From assembly GCA_964422415.1 (NCBI GenBank), contig CAYRBI010000004.1, positions 31,406-95,405 on the forward strand: a DNA stretch of 64,000 nucleotides. Reading direction: 5' to 3'. The translations under genes were made by a program, and so were the position numbers. The notes below the pieces were generated by a model. It was not told where the DNA came from. It searched no databases and saw nothing but the letters and a program-made list of their open reading frames with translations. Source of the stretch: OLB16 sp964422415. GTDB taxonomy: Bacteria; Hinthialibacterota; Hinthialibacteria; OLB16. Below are positions 25,771 through 34,921 of this stretch, piece by piece (within the stretch, counting starts at the first letter, position 1; each line of letters begins with the position of its first letter).

Positions 25771-27129
25771 CTATTCTTGGCTGAAGACTTCACTCTCCTC
25801 TGTGCAAAGACGCGCATACCGGCGGTAAGTTCCCCACAAGATTCCAATTAGAATAGCAAACCGTGGCCGCGCCAGAAGCATCGACTCAGTGATGGAATTG
25901 AGCAAAACGATAGTGACACTGATCGCCATTCCCTTCAGGAGGGCCTTACTGGTTTCATTTTTGATGGCGAGAGCGGTGCTGATTAGATTCCAGAGATTCC
26001 CCCCCAGATACACCAAGAAACAGATAAGCCCGGCCAGCCCAGTCTCGGCGGCTGTGATTAAATAGAGATTGTGTGGTTCCCTCTGAGTCAGAAGGTTACG
26101 GTAGATGATCGTTTGCATCCCATCATCACCGAATAATGTGGAGTACCTTCCGGTCACCAAGCGGTGAAAGAATCTTTCAATCCCAGATCCGAGGAGGGGC
26201 CGGTCCGCCACCATGGTGATTGCCGAAGAGGCGCCCCTCATGCGCCAGGCGATAGATCCATCATAAAATGATACCAGCCGTGCTCTCTCACCAAGTACCA
26301 AACCTCCCAGCACAATCGCGAGCAGGCAGGCGGCCACACCAATTTTGATACTTCGTGTTTGAATCTTTCCACTACCAATCACGAAGGTTGATACAGCGAG
26401 AGCGAGAACGGTCATCAGAATGGATGCTCTCGATCCTGTCGTGATTACTCCGATGATCAATAAGAGGCATATGAACACAAACACATTACGTGACCAACGG
26501 GAACAGCCAGAGTGGAAGTACAATCCCACCACCAAGGGGATTCCCATTACAAAAACGCAACCCAAGACAGTCGCCACTCCCAAAGGAAGAAAGGCTCGTC
26601 CTGTCAAAGGAGGTGCCTCCCAACCCATCAGCGTGGAGATCAACTTAGGTCCAAGAAGGAAGCAGATATTCACACAAATTCCAATTCCAGTCAGACCCAA
26701 GTAGGTGTACAGGATGACAAGGGTATCACGCCGTGTCAGACGCAGATTGGGAAGGATGAGAACTGGCATCATCCAAAGACAGATCGCGATCAGACAGGCA
26801 AAGCCACCAAAATTAGGTGTACAATTCATGGGGTTGAGGAATGTGCCCACAAGAGCGATGGCCAGCCAGGTTGTTAATCCCCAGAAAGTGAATCGTTCGG
26901 CTCTTGTCACCAGCTCGGCCCGCCGTTCACTACCCAAGAGCCAAAGTCCTCCAAAAAGAACTGCCGTGGCAAGAGAAAGGGGATCTATCCGCCAGTGGCC
27001 GACAATAATCGAATAGGGAACATCGAAACGGTTGAGCAGGAAGTAATCAGCTGTCAGTAGGAGACAGATACCCCACACTGGCTTGGATATGGACCGTAAG
27101 CCAGCAAGAGCCGTGGCAAGGGATGTCAC
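25771..27129 (-). CDS. O-antigen ligase/polymerase-like membrane protein (Wzy_C family)
   Basis: Protein of 452 residues with about twelve hydrophobic helices and the O-antigen ligase hallmark QREPHNLYLITAAETGLAGL in the large loop near residue 345-365. It should join an undecaprenyl-linked polysaccharide to an acceptor (WaaL) or polymerise it (Wzy). The acceptor is not known. It follows a coupled lipoprotein gene with a four-base overlap. Confidence 0.85.
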   Translation of the reverse strand: MTSLATALAGLRSISKPVWGICLLLTADYFLLNRFDVPYSIIVGHWRIDPLSLATAVLFGGLWLLGSERRAELVTRAERFTFWGLTTWLAIALVGTFLNPMNCTPNFGGFACLIAICLWMMPVLILPNLRLTRRDTLVILYTYLGLTGIGICVNICFLLGPKLISTLMGWEAPPLTGRAFLPLGVATVLGCVFVMGIPLVVGLYFHSGCSRWSRNVFVFICLLLIIGVITTGSRASILMTVLALAVSTFVIGSGKIQTRSIKIGVAACLLAIVLGGLVLGERARLVSFYDGSIAWRMRGASSAITMVADRPLLGSGIERFFHRLVTGRYSTLFGDDGMQTIIYRNLLTQREPHNLYLITAAETGLAGLICFLVYLGGNLWNLISTALAIKNETSKALLKGMAISVTIVLLNSITESMLLARPRFAILIGILWGTYRRYARLCTEESEVFSQE

Positions 27130-27686
27130 CGTAAATCCTCCTGGCTCACCGGGATGTCTTCATCGTTTTTCAGACCCTCTCGATAAGGCAGTGGCTCCGC
27201 CAAATCAGCCAGACACTGTGCCAAGTATTTCCAGTCCGCACAATCATGCTCCCACAACCTCCAGGTGGTTCCTGGGATTATGCCATCAACGGGGGAAAGC
27301 CGGGACACAACCGAACAGGGGGCCCATTGGGTTCCGGCTCCTACTATGTCGACAGAGACCTCAAACTGGTCGTGCGATGGCGCGCATACCTCGCTGTCTC
27401 GTACAAGAATCAAACTGATATTTCCCAACCAGGAATCACCCGGGTATGCCAGGGGTTTGATCATGTAATCGTTGAGGGTTACGATCCAGGTGGTGCTCTC
27501 CGCCCCACCCTCCTCTGAAAGAGAAAAGCCCCGGCCATCACTCTGACCGGAGCTGAGTTTTCGCATCAGGTTGTCAACATATTCCTCATACTGGAAGATC
27601 ACCTCCAGATTCTTCCGGTCTTCCGGTCCTGGACAACCCACCAGCAGGATGACAGCTGGTAACAACCACACCCCTCTCCCTTTCAT
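27126..27686 (-). CDS. lipoprotein of unknown function
   Basis: Protein of 186 residues with a lipobox (LLVGC, Cys18) after a clear signal peptide. The mature part holds a coiled or helical stretch (NLEVIFQYEEYVDNLMRKL), a predicted beta region (AESTTWIVTLNDYMIKPL) and three further Cys residues (residues in SEVCAPS, WAPCSVV and HDCADWKYLAQC). It is translationally coupled to the O-antigen ligase-like gene, which suggests a shared role at the cell surface. No family was recognised. Confidence 0.65.
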   Translation of the reverse strand: MKGRGVWLLPAVILLVGCPGPEDRKNLEVIFQYEEYVDNLMRKLSSGQSDGRGFSLSEEGGAESTTWIVTLNDYMIKPLAYPGDSWLGNISLILVRDSEVCAPSHDQFEVSVDIVGAGTQWAPCSVVSRLSPVDGIIPGTTWRLWEHDCADWKYLAQCLADLAEPLPYREGLKNDEDIPVSQEDLR

Positions 27687-27778
27687 AGATAGACCTGGTG
27701 GAAAAGGAGAGATGGTATGTTCCCTAAGTCTTCCAGTCCGCTTCTTCCAAGTCCCATGAATATGGAATGAGACCGCAC

Positions 27779-28936
27779 CTACTGTTTCCTGAAGGTTGCG
27801 ATGTAGTTAACCGTTATCTCTGGCTGTTCTGTACTGTCTGTTTTAAAGATGATCTTTCCAGAACGGGTATCACTGGGAGCTTCAGACACAAATTTGGGGC
27901 TGACGGTGTAGATCTTCTGTGTAGGCGTGGCGCCTGGCTTGAGGGTGATCTCAAGGTCATCATTTCCTTTGCTACCGCTTTGTTCAATGGAAGTTACCTC
28001 GAAAGCGGTTCCCGAGCGTGAGCTCAACGTCAGATCCCGCGAGATCTTCTTCCCGCGCGTGTTGGAGACATACACCCTTTTCGGCGTATGGTAGAGGTCT
28101 CCTTCCACATTCCAACGTACAGTGATGGTGTGGGTTGGATTCTTGGGGTCATCCGTGGCGAGGAGCACACGCTGACTCTGCTCACCCTCGGTCGATCCAG
28201 CGGTCACATGGACTCGAACGATCTGTTGGACTTCATCATAGTTCTTGGCCGGTGGTTCTTTGTCTGGGGGGGGGACCGCCGCAGTGGTGGCTTGGATCTC
28301 GGCCGAGTTAGTCTTGAGCGAAGTGATTTTGTAATGTCTCTCATCCTTCAGGTACTGGGAGGTTACGACTACATCTTTGGTGACGCTCTGCAATTTGCCC
28401 ATGGCCCCCATGTCCAGCTGGGTGGGGACAATACGCCAGTCAATCATGATCGAGCCCGAAAACCGGAACACTTGGGCGGGATTGGTCGGGTCGTTCGTAT
28501 AGGCCCGGACAGTCAGGTTCTGGTTACCATACTTACCCTTAGGATCCAATGTGATCACCATCGAGGCGGAGGCTCCAGGAGCAATCTCCGTGGCGGAAAC
28601 GACCGCCGAGGTGCATCCACAAGAGGGTTTGGTTTTACTGATTACCAGTTTCTCCTCGCCGGTATTACGGAAGGTATAGGTGTGGGAGATGCTTTTCACA
28701 TTGTCTGCACGGATGGCGCCGAAATCAAAATCAGGTTGGAGTACCTCCAGGCGGGCCTTGCTCTCAGGCTTGGGCGCTGGGGGCTCTCTGTCATTTTCGG
28801 TGATCTCCATCTCTGGTGTAGCATCCTTCGGCAATAAAGTGTCAGCCCAAGCCCCAGCCACAGGACCGGGTGTGTAACCCCATAACAATGCAAACATCAC
28901 AACCCATGATTCTAGAACCACCAATACACGCTTCAT
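27779..28936 (-). CDS. DUF1573 domain protein, paralogue 1
   Basis: Exported protein of 385 residues with signal peptide. Two or three immunoglobulin-like strands follow; the first domain has the DUF1573 core FGAIRADNVKSISHTYTFRN, then KTKPSCGCTSA (Cys106, Cys108) and GNQNLTVRAYTNDP. The Cys pair is typical and may form a redox or metal site. Neighbouring homology with the gene at 29202 is high over the whole length, so these are tandem duplicates. A 265-base gap separates them. It holds a short run of coding-like bases but no convincing gene. DUF1573 proteins are frequent in Planctomycetes and Bacteroidetes; their function is not known. Confidence 0.88.
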   Translation of the reverse strand: MKRVLVVLESWVVMFALLWGYTPGPVAGAWADTLLPKDATPEMEITENDREPPAPKPESKARLEVLQPDFDFGAIRADNVKSISHTYTFRNTGEEKLVISKTKPSCGCTSAVVSATEIAPGASASMVITLDPKGKYGNQNLTVRAYTNDPTNPAQVFRFSGSIMIDWRIVPTQLDMGAMGKLQSVTKDVVVTSQYLKDERHYKITSLKTNSAEIQATTAAVPPPDKEPPAKNYDEVQQIVRVHVTAGSTEGEQSQRVLLATDDPKNPTHTITVRWNVEGDLYHTPKRVYVSNTRGKKISRDLTLSSRSGTAFEVTSIEQSGSKGNDDLEITLKPGATPTQKIYTVSPKFVSEAPSDTRSGKIIFKTDSTEQPEITVNYIATFRKQ

Positions 28937-29201
28937 TTGGGAATCTCCCTGATAAAAATGCTTTCGGGTCTGCGTGCTCCTCCAAAGGAGCCTGTTCTTT
29001 CTACTGTGAATATTAACTCCAGCGCCAAAGGTTCAATTTCACCCTGGGGTTCGTTAACTGAACCGCCCCCCCGGAATCCAGTGAACAGAACATCTACATA
29101 ACAACTCTTCACCAAGTCAAGTCACGCCCCTGCAAGTGCAGGGACGCCATTCTGGCTTGGGTTGGAGAATGTGTCGATATCTGGATCGGAGCTGGTACTC
29201 T

Positions 29202-30511
29202 CTATTTCCCAAAGTTGGCCTTGTAGGGTACGGTCAGATCCGGTTTTTCCGGATGTGTTGTATGGAAAATGATACTCCCAGACCGGCNNNNNNNNNNNNN
29301 NNNNNNNNNNNNNNNNNNNNNNNNNNNNNNNNNNNNNNNNNNNNNNNNNNNNNNNNNNNNNNNNNNNNNNNNNNNNNNNNNNNNNNNGTCAGATCCGGTT
29401 TTTCCGGATGTGTTGTATGGAAAATGATACTCCCAGACCGGCTCCCCTTTGCGGATCCATCCGGATTTTTGGGACTGATGGTGTATATCTTCTTCACCTG
29501 AGTCGATTCTGGTTTCAATGTCACCTCGACATCTTGGACTCCCGCTTCGCCTTTGATTTCGATGGAGGTCACCTCAAAGGGGGTTCCCTTGTGTGAGAGA
29601 ATAGTTAATTCTTTGGGGGTCTTGTTTCCCTTGAGGTCATTCACAACCACCTTTTCCATGTTGCAGCTCAGGTCCCCCTCGACAGTCCAACGGACAGTCA
29701 CCGTATGAGTCGGATTCTTCGGATCATCCGTGGCGATATAGAGACGTTGAGTTTGTAAGCCTTCGGTGGAACCAGCGGTCACGCTAACCCGGACAGTCCG
29801 CGAAACCTCAATAAATGACTTTTTCGGGGAGGGTGATTGGGGGTCTGGGTTGACCGTGGTGACCGCTTTGATTTCCGGACTTCCCACCTTGAGGGCGGTG
29901 ATCTTGAATTGCGGCTCATTCTCCATGTATTGGGAGGTTACGGTCACATTCTTGGTGGCGCTTTCCAGCTTACCCAAATGCCCCATATCCAGCATGAGAG
30001 GGATCACCCGCCAAGAGGAAAGAATTGTGCCCGACATACGGAGCATTTGTGAGGCATTCGTGGGATCATTGGTACTGACCCGGACAGTGATGGTTTGGTT
30101 TCCCGATTTCCCCTTGGGATTCAACTTGGCTGTGACGGTGGCGGTCGCTCCAGGAGCGATCTGGGTGGCGGAGGCGACGGCCGAGGTGCAACCACAGGAA
30201 GGCTTCACCTTATTGATCAGCAGAGTTTCCTCCCCAGTGTTGCGCAGGACAAAGGTATGTGAAATGGATTTAGCATCTGCTGAGTGGACAGATCCGAATT
30301 CGTATACAGGATCCGCGACCTGCAAGCGCGCCTTGCATTCAGGATTGGGAGGAGGAGTATCTTTATCCGCCTTTTGAATATTAACTTCGGGTTTCTTAGC
30401 TTCCGCTTTTGTGTCTTCCGCCCAAACCTTGTCCGTAAAAGTAAACGAACACACACATACTAGTGCCAGTAACACCACCAACGGCTGTCGAACAACAGAA
30501 ACTCGATTCAT
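29202..30511 (-). CDS. DUF1573 domain protein, paralogue 2 (interrupted by a false gap)
   Basis: Same architecture as its downstream paralogue: signal peptide, KVKPSCGCTSA with Cys106 and Cys108 at identical positions, and repeated strands. A 100-N gap lies in the last codons, and read literally the frame ends in nonsense. The 55 bases left of the gap (29233-29287) are identical to the 55 bases right of it (29388-29442). If the overlap is merged, the frame continues from HPEKPDL into TVPYKANFGK and a TAG stop (29202-29204), giving 384 residues, one less than the paralogue. This is strong evidence that the gap is an assembly artefact. Confidence 0.88.
29288..29387. other. assembly gap with duplicated flanks (removable)
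   Basis: One hundred Ns whose two flanks carry the same 55 bases. The placeholder length and the perfect overlap indicate that two contigs ending in the same sequence were scaffolded without being joined. Removing 155 bases restores the DUF1573 frame. Confidence 0.92.
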
Positions 30512-30668
30512 CTTGGAATCCCTCTAGATATAGTAGTTTACCAATTCTCGTCTTGTTGGGAGGAGCCTAATGATATGGCTGTTCCCCGTTGATCCAAAGC
30601 CAGGATGTTCAATCCTCTTGGATACCCCGTCAAGGTCACCCATGCCTTTTCTTCCCTAAAAGACGCTA

Positions 30669-30697
30669 TTGACACAACGATTGTCCCCCATTATACC
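30669..30697 (+). promoter_or_regulatory. sigma70-type promoter
   Basis: TTGACA (30669-30674) and TATACC (30692-30697) are separated by 17 bases. It lies in the 324-base space between the divergent DUF1573 gene and the gene at 30836; the transcript leader would be about 130 bases. Nothing else was seen in that space apart from the AAAGGAGG ribosome site before 30836. Confidence 0.55.
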
Positions 30698-30835
30698 TAA
30701 CGCTCAATGGCGTAAAGGACGCCTCCCTGGTCTGCGGAAAGAACCGAGTTCACCTTCTAGAAATGGCGACATAACAACCTTCTTTCGGCCTGAGATTGCA
30801 GACCACAGGCACTTCAGTTTGAAAGGAGGTTTGTC

Positions 30836-32173
30836 ATGATTCGAACCCTACCACAATATCCTCATTTGGGCTTCCTGAAACATCAGGCCAAAGACCTGCA
30901 ACGGTCGCATCAAAAGAAAGATCCCTCCATCTGCTCCCAACTACGCCGTCTGGCACGGTTTCAGGATATGCCTGAGATGGAGATGATGAACTCCGAGCTC
31001 GCTCTGCATGAAGCCCAGTATATCCTCGCGATGGAGTATGGTTTCAGGAGCTGGAATGCCCTCAAGGCTCACGTGGAGTCCTGTTCCGCAAACAATCCAC
31101 AGCCGTTACTCCACCACAATGGTGACCGTGTCTGGATTGAGGGCATTCCAGATCTCGGATGGGGTCGGAGCGGGGAGTGCACCTATGCAGGGGCACTTGC
31201 TGCAGCACTGTCAATCACCGAACATCCCTTCACTTACACCACAATTATGGGGTTGACTGGGCTGGCTTTTCGTGTCCGTTGGTGGCAGCCGGGAGAAGGG
31301 AAGCACGGGTGGTGTCCCTCCAGCCCAGTGGGCGAGTTCCCCCAAGAGAAGAATGCCTTCCAACGTCTGTCTGGGTGGGAATTCGCGGATGTGGACCGGA
31401 TGGTCAAGGAGGAGGACCCCCATATGGAGGTCTTTTATGTCCCGATCCTGGATTCGATCAATATGGGATACCCCGTGATCGGGTATCCCGAGAAGGGAGA
31501 TCTCAATGTTGCGGTAGCGTTTGGGCATGAACGTTCCGGAGAGACAACCCTGATCTCCTGGAATTCCTACTGGAACAAGGAACCGAAGATAATCCCAGTT
31601 GATCAACTCGGCCCCTGGTTCGCATATCCGGTCGAATACCATCCGGGACCAGATCCCACGCAAGCCTGCATGGAGGCGCTTCAGGGAGAGTGGTGGCGGG
31701 ATCATACTGATACCTGGACCAAGCAACGGAATGGCCCTGGTTATCTTCGTGGAGATTCCGCGTTGAGCCAGTGGATCGAGGATCTTGGTAATGTAGATCA
31801 ATTCTCTGAGGAACAGAGGAAGTCGCTTTTCTTTGTGAACTGGTGGTGCTTCGACTGCCTGTGGGATGCCCGTCAGAGCGCAGCCGCCTTTCTCAATGAG
31901 AAGGCCAGCCTTTTCTCAGAGGAAGCCGGACTCCTCCTCCGGCGTGCCGCTGGAATCTATTCAGAAGAACTTGAGACTCTTGGAATAGTCTTCCATCAGA
32001 AGGAGGCCTTCTTGGGACCCTGGACCGGCAAATCGATCGACCAATGGACTCCGGAGGTCCGCGCACGGGAAGCCGCCCTCCTCGAATCAGTTCGCGCCAA
32101 AGAATCCCGCGCCCTGGCTTTGTTGGATGAATCCTATGCTGTCTGGCAGAGAGACCAGCCAGTGAAGGTATAA
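30836..32173 (+). CDS. BtrH/C39-peptidase-like protein with N-terminal helical motif
   Basis: Soluble protein of 445 residues. The first 80 residues show a helical motif (QAKDLQRSHQ ... ALHEAQYILAMEYGFRSW) that also occurs in front of unrelated enzyme domains and ankyrin repeats. Residues 110-250 resemble papain-fold BtrH or C39-like domains: GRSGECTYAGALAAAL with Cys115 at the expected nucleophile position and AVAFGHERSGE with His231 as a possible partner. The remaining helical part has no recognised family. Ribosome site AAAGGAGG precedes the ATG. It stands alone between a strong promoter and a hairpin terminator, as a single-gene transcript. Confidence 0.65.
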   Translation: MIRTLPQYPHLGFLKHQAKDLQRSHQKKDPSICSQLRRLARFQDMPEMEMMNSELALHEAQYILAMEYGFRSWNALKAHVESCSANNPQPLLHHNGDRVWIEGIPDLGWGRSGECTYAGALAAALSITEHPFTYTTIMGLTGLAFRVRWWQPGEGKHGWCPSSPVGEFPQEKNAFQRLSGWEFADVDRMVKEEDPHMEVFYVPILDSINMGYPVIGYPEKGDLNVAVAFGHERSGETTLISWNSYWNKEPKIIPVDQLGPWFAYPVEYHPGPDPTQACMEALQGEWWRDHTDTWTKQRNGPGYLRGDSALSQWIEDLGNVDQFSEEQRKSLFFVNWWCFDCLWDARQSAAAFLNEKASLFSEEAGLLLRRAAGIYSEELETLGIVFHQKEAFLGPWTGKSIDQWTPEVRAREAALLESVRAKESRALALLDESYAVWQRDQPVKV

Positions 32174-32189
32174 GTCTGACAATCACCCT

Positions 32190-32216
32190 GGGGGGGCAGT
32201 CGTCAGCCCCCCCTTT
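32190..32216 (+). terminator. intrinsic terminator
   Basis: GGGGGGGC (32190-32197) pairs with GCCCCCCC (32206-32213) around an eight-base loop and is followed by TTT. It lies 17 bases after the stop of the gene at 30836. Confidence 0.7.
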
Positions 32217-32272
32217 CCGTGAGTAAGGATACTCGTTTAGGATGATGCCCGCTCATCACGAAAGGATTGGTA

Positions 32273-33304
32273 ATGACTAAGGTTCTCGTCACTGGCGGCG
32301 CCGGTTTCATCGGCAGCAACTTTGTCCGCTATGCTCTGCATCATCATCCCGGTTGGCGGGTGGTCAACCTCGACAAGCTGACCTATGCCGGCAACCCGAA
32401 GAATCTGGATGACATCGCCTCGGACCCGGCAACCGCTTCCCGTTACCGGTTTGTCCATGGCGATATCGCTGATGAGAAGTGTGTGAATCCGCTCTTCGCA
32501 CAGGAACATTTCGACTTTGCTCTGAACTTCGCTGCCGAAACCCATGTAGACCGCTCCATCGGCAATCCCGGTGACTTCATCCAGACTGATGTGTATGGAA
32601 CCTATGTCCTGCTTGAAGCGGCGAAACAGTACGGCCTGAAGCGCTTCATCCAGATCTCCACCGATGAAGTCTATGGCAGCATCGAAACAGGTTCCTTCAC
32701 TGAGGAATCACCAATTAATCCCCGGAATCCTTATTCGGCCAGCAAGGCGGGAGCCGACCGGCTGGCTTACTCATATTTCGCCACATATGGCCTCGATATC
32801 CTTGTCACACGGGCTTCCAACAACTATGGCCCCTTCCAATACCCCGAGAAACTCATCCCCCTGTTTGTCACCAACGCCTTGGAGGACAAGCCGCTTCCGT
32901 TGTATGGCGATGGCAAGAATGTACGCGACTGGCTTCATGTGGAAGACCATTGTTCGGCGCTCGATTTTGTCTTGCTCAACGGAAAGGCTGGCGAGATCTA
33001 TAACATTGGCGGCGGCAACGAACGGATAAACCTTGAGATCACCCAGTTGATCCTCAAGACTCTGGGCAAGCCAGACACGTTGGTCCATCATGTCGAGGAC
33101 CGCAAGGGGCATGACCGCCGGTATTCGATCTCTACGGAGAAACTGTCCGCCCTGGGCTGGCATCCCGTGAAGGCCTTTGATACAGGCATCATCGAGACCA
33201 TCCGTTGGTTCGAGGCCAACCGTCCCTGGTGGGAGCCCATCAAATCGGGCGAATATAAGGAATACTATCTCAAGATGTACGGCCACCGCCTGCCGGAGCA
33301 CTGA
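32273..33304 (+). CDS. rfbB: dTDP-glucose 4,6-dehydratase
   Basis: Protein of 343 residues of the extended short-chain dehydrogenase family with TGGAGFIGSN near residue 8, STDEVYG (129-135) with the catalytic Thr-Asp-Glu triad, and the Tyr154-x3-Lys158 pair in PYSASKAG. It makes dTDP-4-keto-6-deoxyglucose for deoxysugar (for example rhamnose) synthesis. The ATG at 32273 has AAAGGA six bases upstream; a TTG two codons earlier is not used. No other rfb gene lies beside it. The NrnA-like gene starts seven bases later. Confidence 0.95.
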   Translation: MTKVLVTGGAGFIGSNFVRYALHHHPGWRVVNLDKLTYAGNPKNLDDIASDPATASRYRFVHGDIADEKCVNPLFAQEHFDFALNFAAETHVDRSIGNPGDFIQTDVYGTYVLLEAAKQYGLKRFIQISTDEVYGSIETGSFTEESPINPRNPYSASKAGADRLAYSYFATYGLDILVTRASNNYGPFQYPEKLIPLFVTNALEDKPLPLYGDGKNVRDWLHVEDHCSALDFVLLNGKAGEIYNIGGGNERINLEITQLILKTLGKPDTLVHHVEDRKGHDRRYSISTEKLSALGWHPVKAFDTGIIETIRWFEANRPWWEPIKSGEYKEYYLKMYGHRLPEH

Positions 33305-33311
33305 ACCGCGT

Positions 33312-34280
33312 ATGTTTGAAGAACTGACCCGCTTTATCGATTCCCACGCGAAATTTGTGGTGACCACGCATGTCAACCCGGATTGTGATGCGTTGGGGTC
33401 GGCCCTGGCGATGGTCCGCTTGATCCACGCACGAGGCAAACCGGCCCGGATTGTCAACAACGATGCCACACCGGCGCGCTTCGCCTTTGTCGATCCCAAA
33501 AGCGAGATCAAGGCCTTCTCGGAGTTGAATGCTCCCGCGGAAGATGAAGCAGTGGTGGTGGTAGATGTGGGGGATCTCAAACGCCTCGGACGGGTCGGGC
33601 ATTTTCTCGCGGTCAATCCGCGTCCCTTAGCGTGTGTGGACCACCACAAGAGCAATACCGGCTTCGCGGAGGTGAATGTTGTGGCCCCGGATGCCTGCGC
33701 CACGGGCCTGATCCTGGCGGATCTAGCCCGGGCCTGGAAGGTGAAGATGGATGCGGAGCTGGCTGCGCTCCTGTACATCGCCATCTATACCGATACGGGG
33801 GGCTTCCGCTACTCCAACACCGATGCGAAAACATTGAGCACGGCGGCGGAGTTAGTTCAGGCCGGCGCGGACCCATCCTATCTGGCCACTGAGTTCCATG
33901 AGAATGTTCCGATCGGCCGTGTCAGACTCTTCAGTCAGGTTCTCCAGAAGCTGCACCTGGAGATGGATGGCAAGATTGTGTGGGTGACCGTGACCTTGGA
34001 GGAGATGGACACCTACGGTTGCGATCGTGCGGATATCGAGGGCTTTGTCGAGTACCTGCGTGGGATCGAAACAGTACAGCTGGCGATCCTTTTCCGTGAA
34101 TCCGATCCAGGCAAGACTAAACTCAGCTTCCGCTCCAGCGATGATATCGATTGTAGTCTACTGGCCGCGCGTTTCGGTGGGGGTGGGCACTTCCATGCGG
34201 CGGGGGCTAATCTGGATGTCTCTCTGGAGGATGCGGCGCTAATCGTTCTCCCTCAAGCGCGAGCTCTTTGTACACGATGA
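33312..34280 (+). CDS. DHH-family phosphoesterase (NrnA-like oligoribonuclease / pAp phosphatase)
   Basis: Protein of 322 residues with motif I THVNPDCDALGS (His20, Asp24, Asp26), the strand VVVVDVGD, the signature CVDHHKSNTG, and the DHHA1 motif GGGGHFHAAGA at the C-terminus. Family members degrade nanoRNA and hydrolyse 3'-phosphoadenosine 5'-phosphate. That second activity would serve the PAPS-producing cysC-sat genes 15 kb downstream. The ATG at 33312 is chosen because the family core begins right after it. The upstream part of the open frame overlaps rfbB out of frame. Confidence 0.9.
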   Translation: MFEELTRFIDSHAKFVVTTHVNPDCDALGSALAMVRLIHARGKPARIVNNDATPARFAFVDPKSEIKAFSELNAPAEDEAVVVVDVGDLKRLGRVGHFLAVNPRPLACVDHHKSNTGFAEVNVVAPDACATGLILADLARAWKVKMDAELAALLYIAIYTDTGGFRYSNTDAKTLSTAAELVQAGADPSYLATEFHENVPIGRVRLFSQVLQKLHLEMDGKIVWVTVTLEEMDTYGCDRADIEGFVEYLRGIETVQLAILFRESDPGKTKLSFRSSDDIDCSLLAARFGGGGHFHAAGANLDVSLEDAALIVLPQARALCTR

Positions 34281-34287
34281 GATCTCC

Positions 34288-34872
34288 GTGTGCTCCAACC
34301 TCTCAGTGATCTTTCACGCGAAGATTTGGCCATGGGGTGTGATGACTCTCATACTGGCCGCTGCGATAGTCTCTCTCCACCTTCAAGGACGCCTCTGGAT
34401 CTGTGCCTCGGGGCATGTCTATCTGTGGACCAGCGATACCTTCAGTTCCGACAACTCTCAGCACCTTTTTGACCCTTACAGTTTCACTCATGTGCTCCAT
34501 GGAATCCTATTCTGTGGGCTCTTAGCCTTTACAGCTCCTTGGATTGGCTTGACCTGGAGGCTATCTCTCGCGCTGTTGGCGGAATCTCTTTGGGAGGTTG
34601 TGGAGAACACCGAATTCGTCATTCAACGTTACCGGGAAGCGACCGCCGCCCTTGGTTATCAAGGCGACACCATTCTCAACTCAATGGGCGACATCCTGAC
34701 TTGTGGGTTGGGCTTCCTGTTGGCGCACCTTCTTGGCTGGCGGTTATCGATTCTCTTGTTTCTCCTGGTTGAGGTGGTGCTGTTGGTGTGGATCCGGGAT
34801 AGCCTGTTGCTGAACATCCTCATGCTGCTTTACCCGCTTGATGCAATCAAAACATGGCAGATGGGGCAGTAG
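34288..34872 (+). CDS. DUF2585 (UPF0314) family membrane protein
   Basis: Protein of 194 residues with five hydrophobic segments and the DUF2585 pattern: DPYSFTHVLHGILF, LLAESLWEVVENTEFVI and LGYQGDTILNSMGDI. The start is GTG at 34288, seven bases after the preceding stop; an ATG at 34342 could be used but would remove the first segment. The conserved His, Glu and Asp residues in or near membrane segments suggest an enzyme, but its function is not known. Confidence 0.85.
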   Translation: MCSNLSVIFHAKIWPWGVMTLILAAAIVSLHLQGRLWICASGHVYLWTSDTFSSDNSQHLFDPYSFTHVLHGILFCGLLAFTAPWIGLTWRLSLALLAESLWEVVENTEFVIQRYREATAALGYQGDTILNSMGDILTCGLGFLLAHLLGWRLSILLFLLVEVVLLVWIRDSLLLNILMLLYPLDAIKTWQMGQ

Positions 34873-34921
34873 GATAGATTGGCTCATGAGGGAATTCCGC
34901 AACCTCCGAAAGGAACGAACT

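Noticed and set aside
28933..29115. 60-codon frame on the minus strand that overlaps the start of the first DUF1573 gene by four bases.
   Set aside because: Weak start and no family; it is more likely the 5' leader of the DUF1573 gene.
29234..29501. Frames that run through the first N gap.
   Set aside because: They depend on the placeholder length; merging the duplicated flanks removes them.
32771..33784. 337-codon frame antisense to rfbB and the DHH gene.
   Set aside because: Both + strand genes are clear members of known families.
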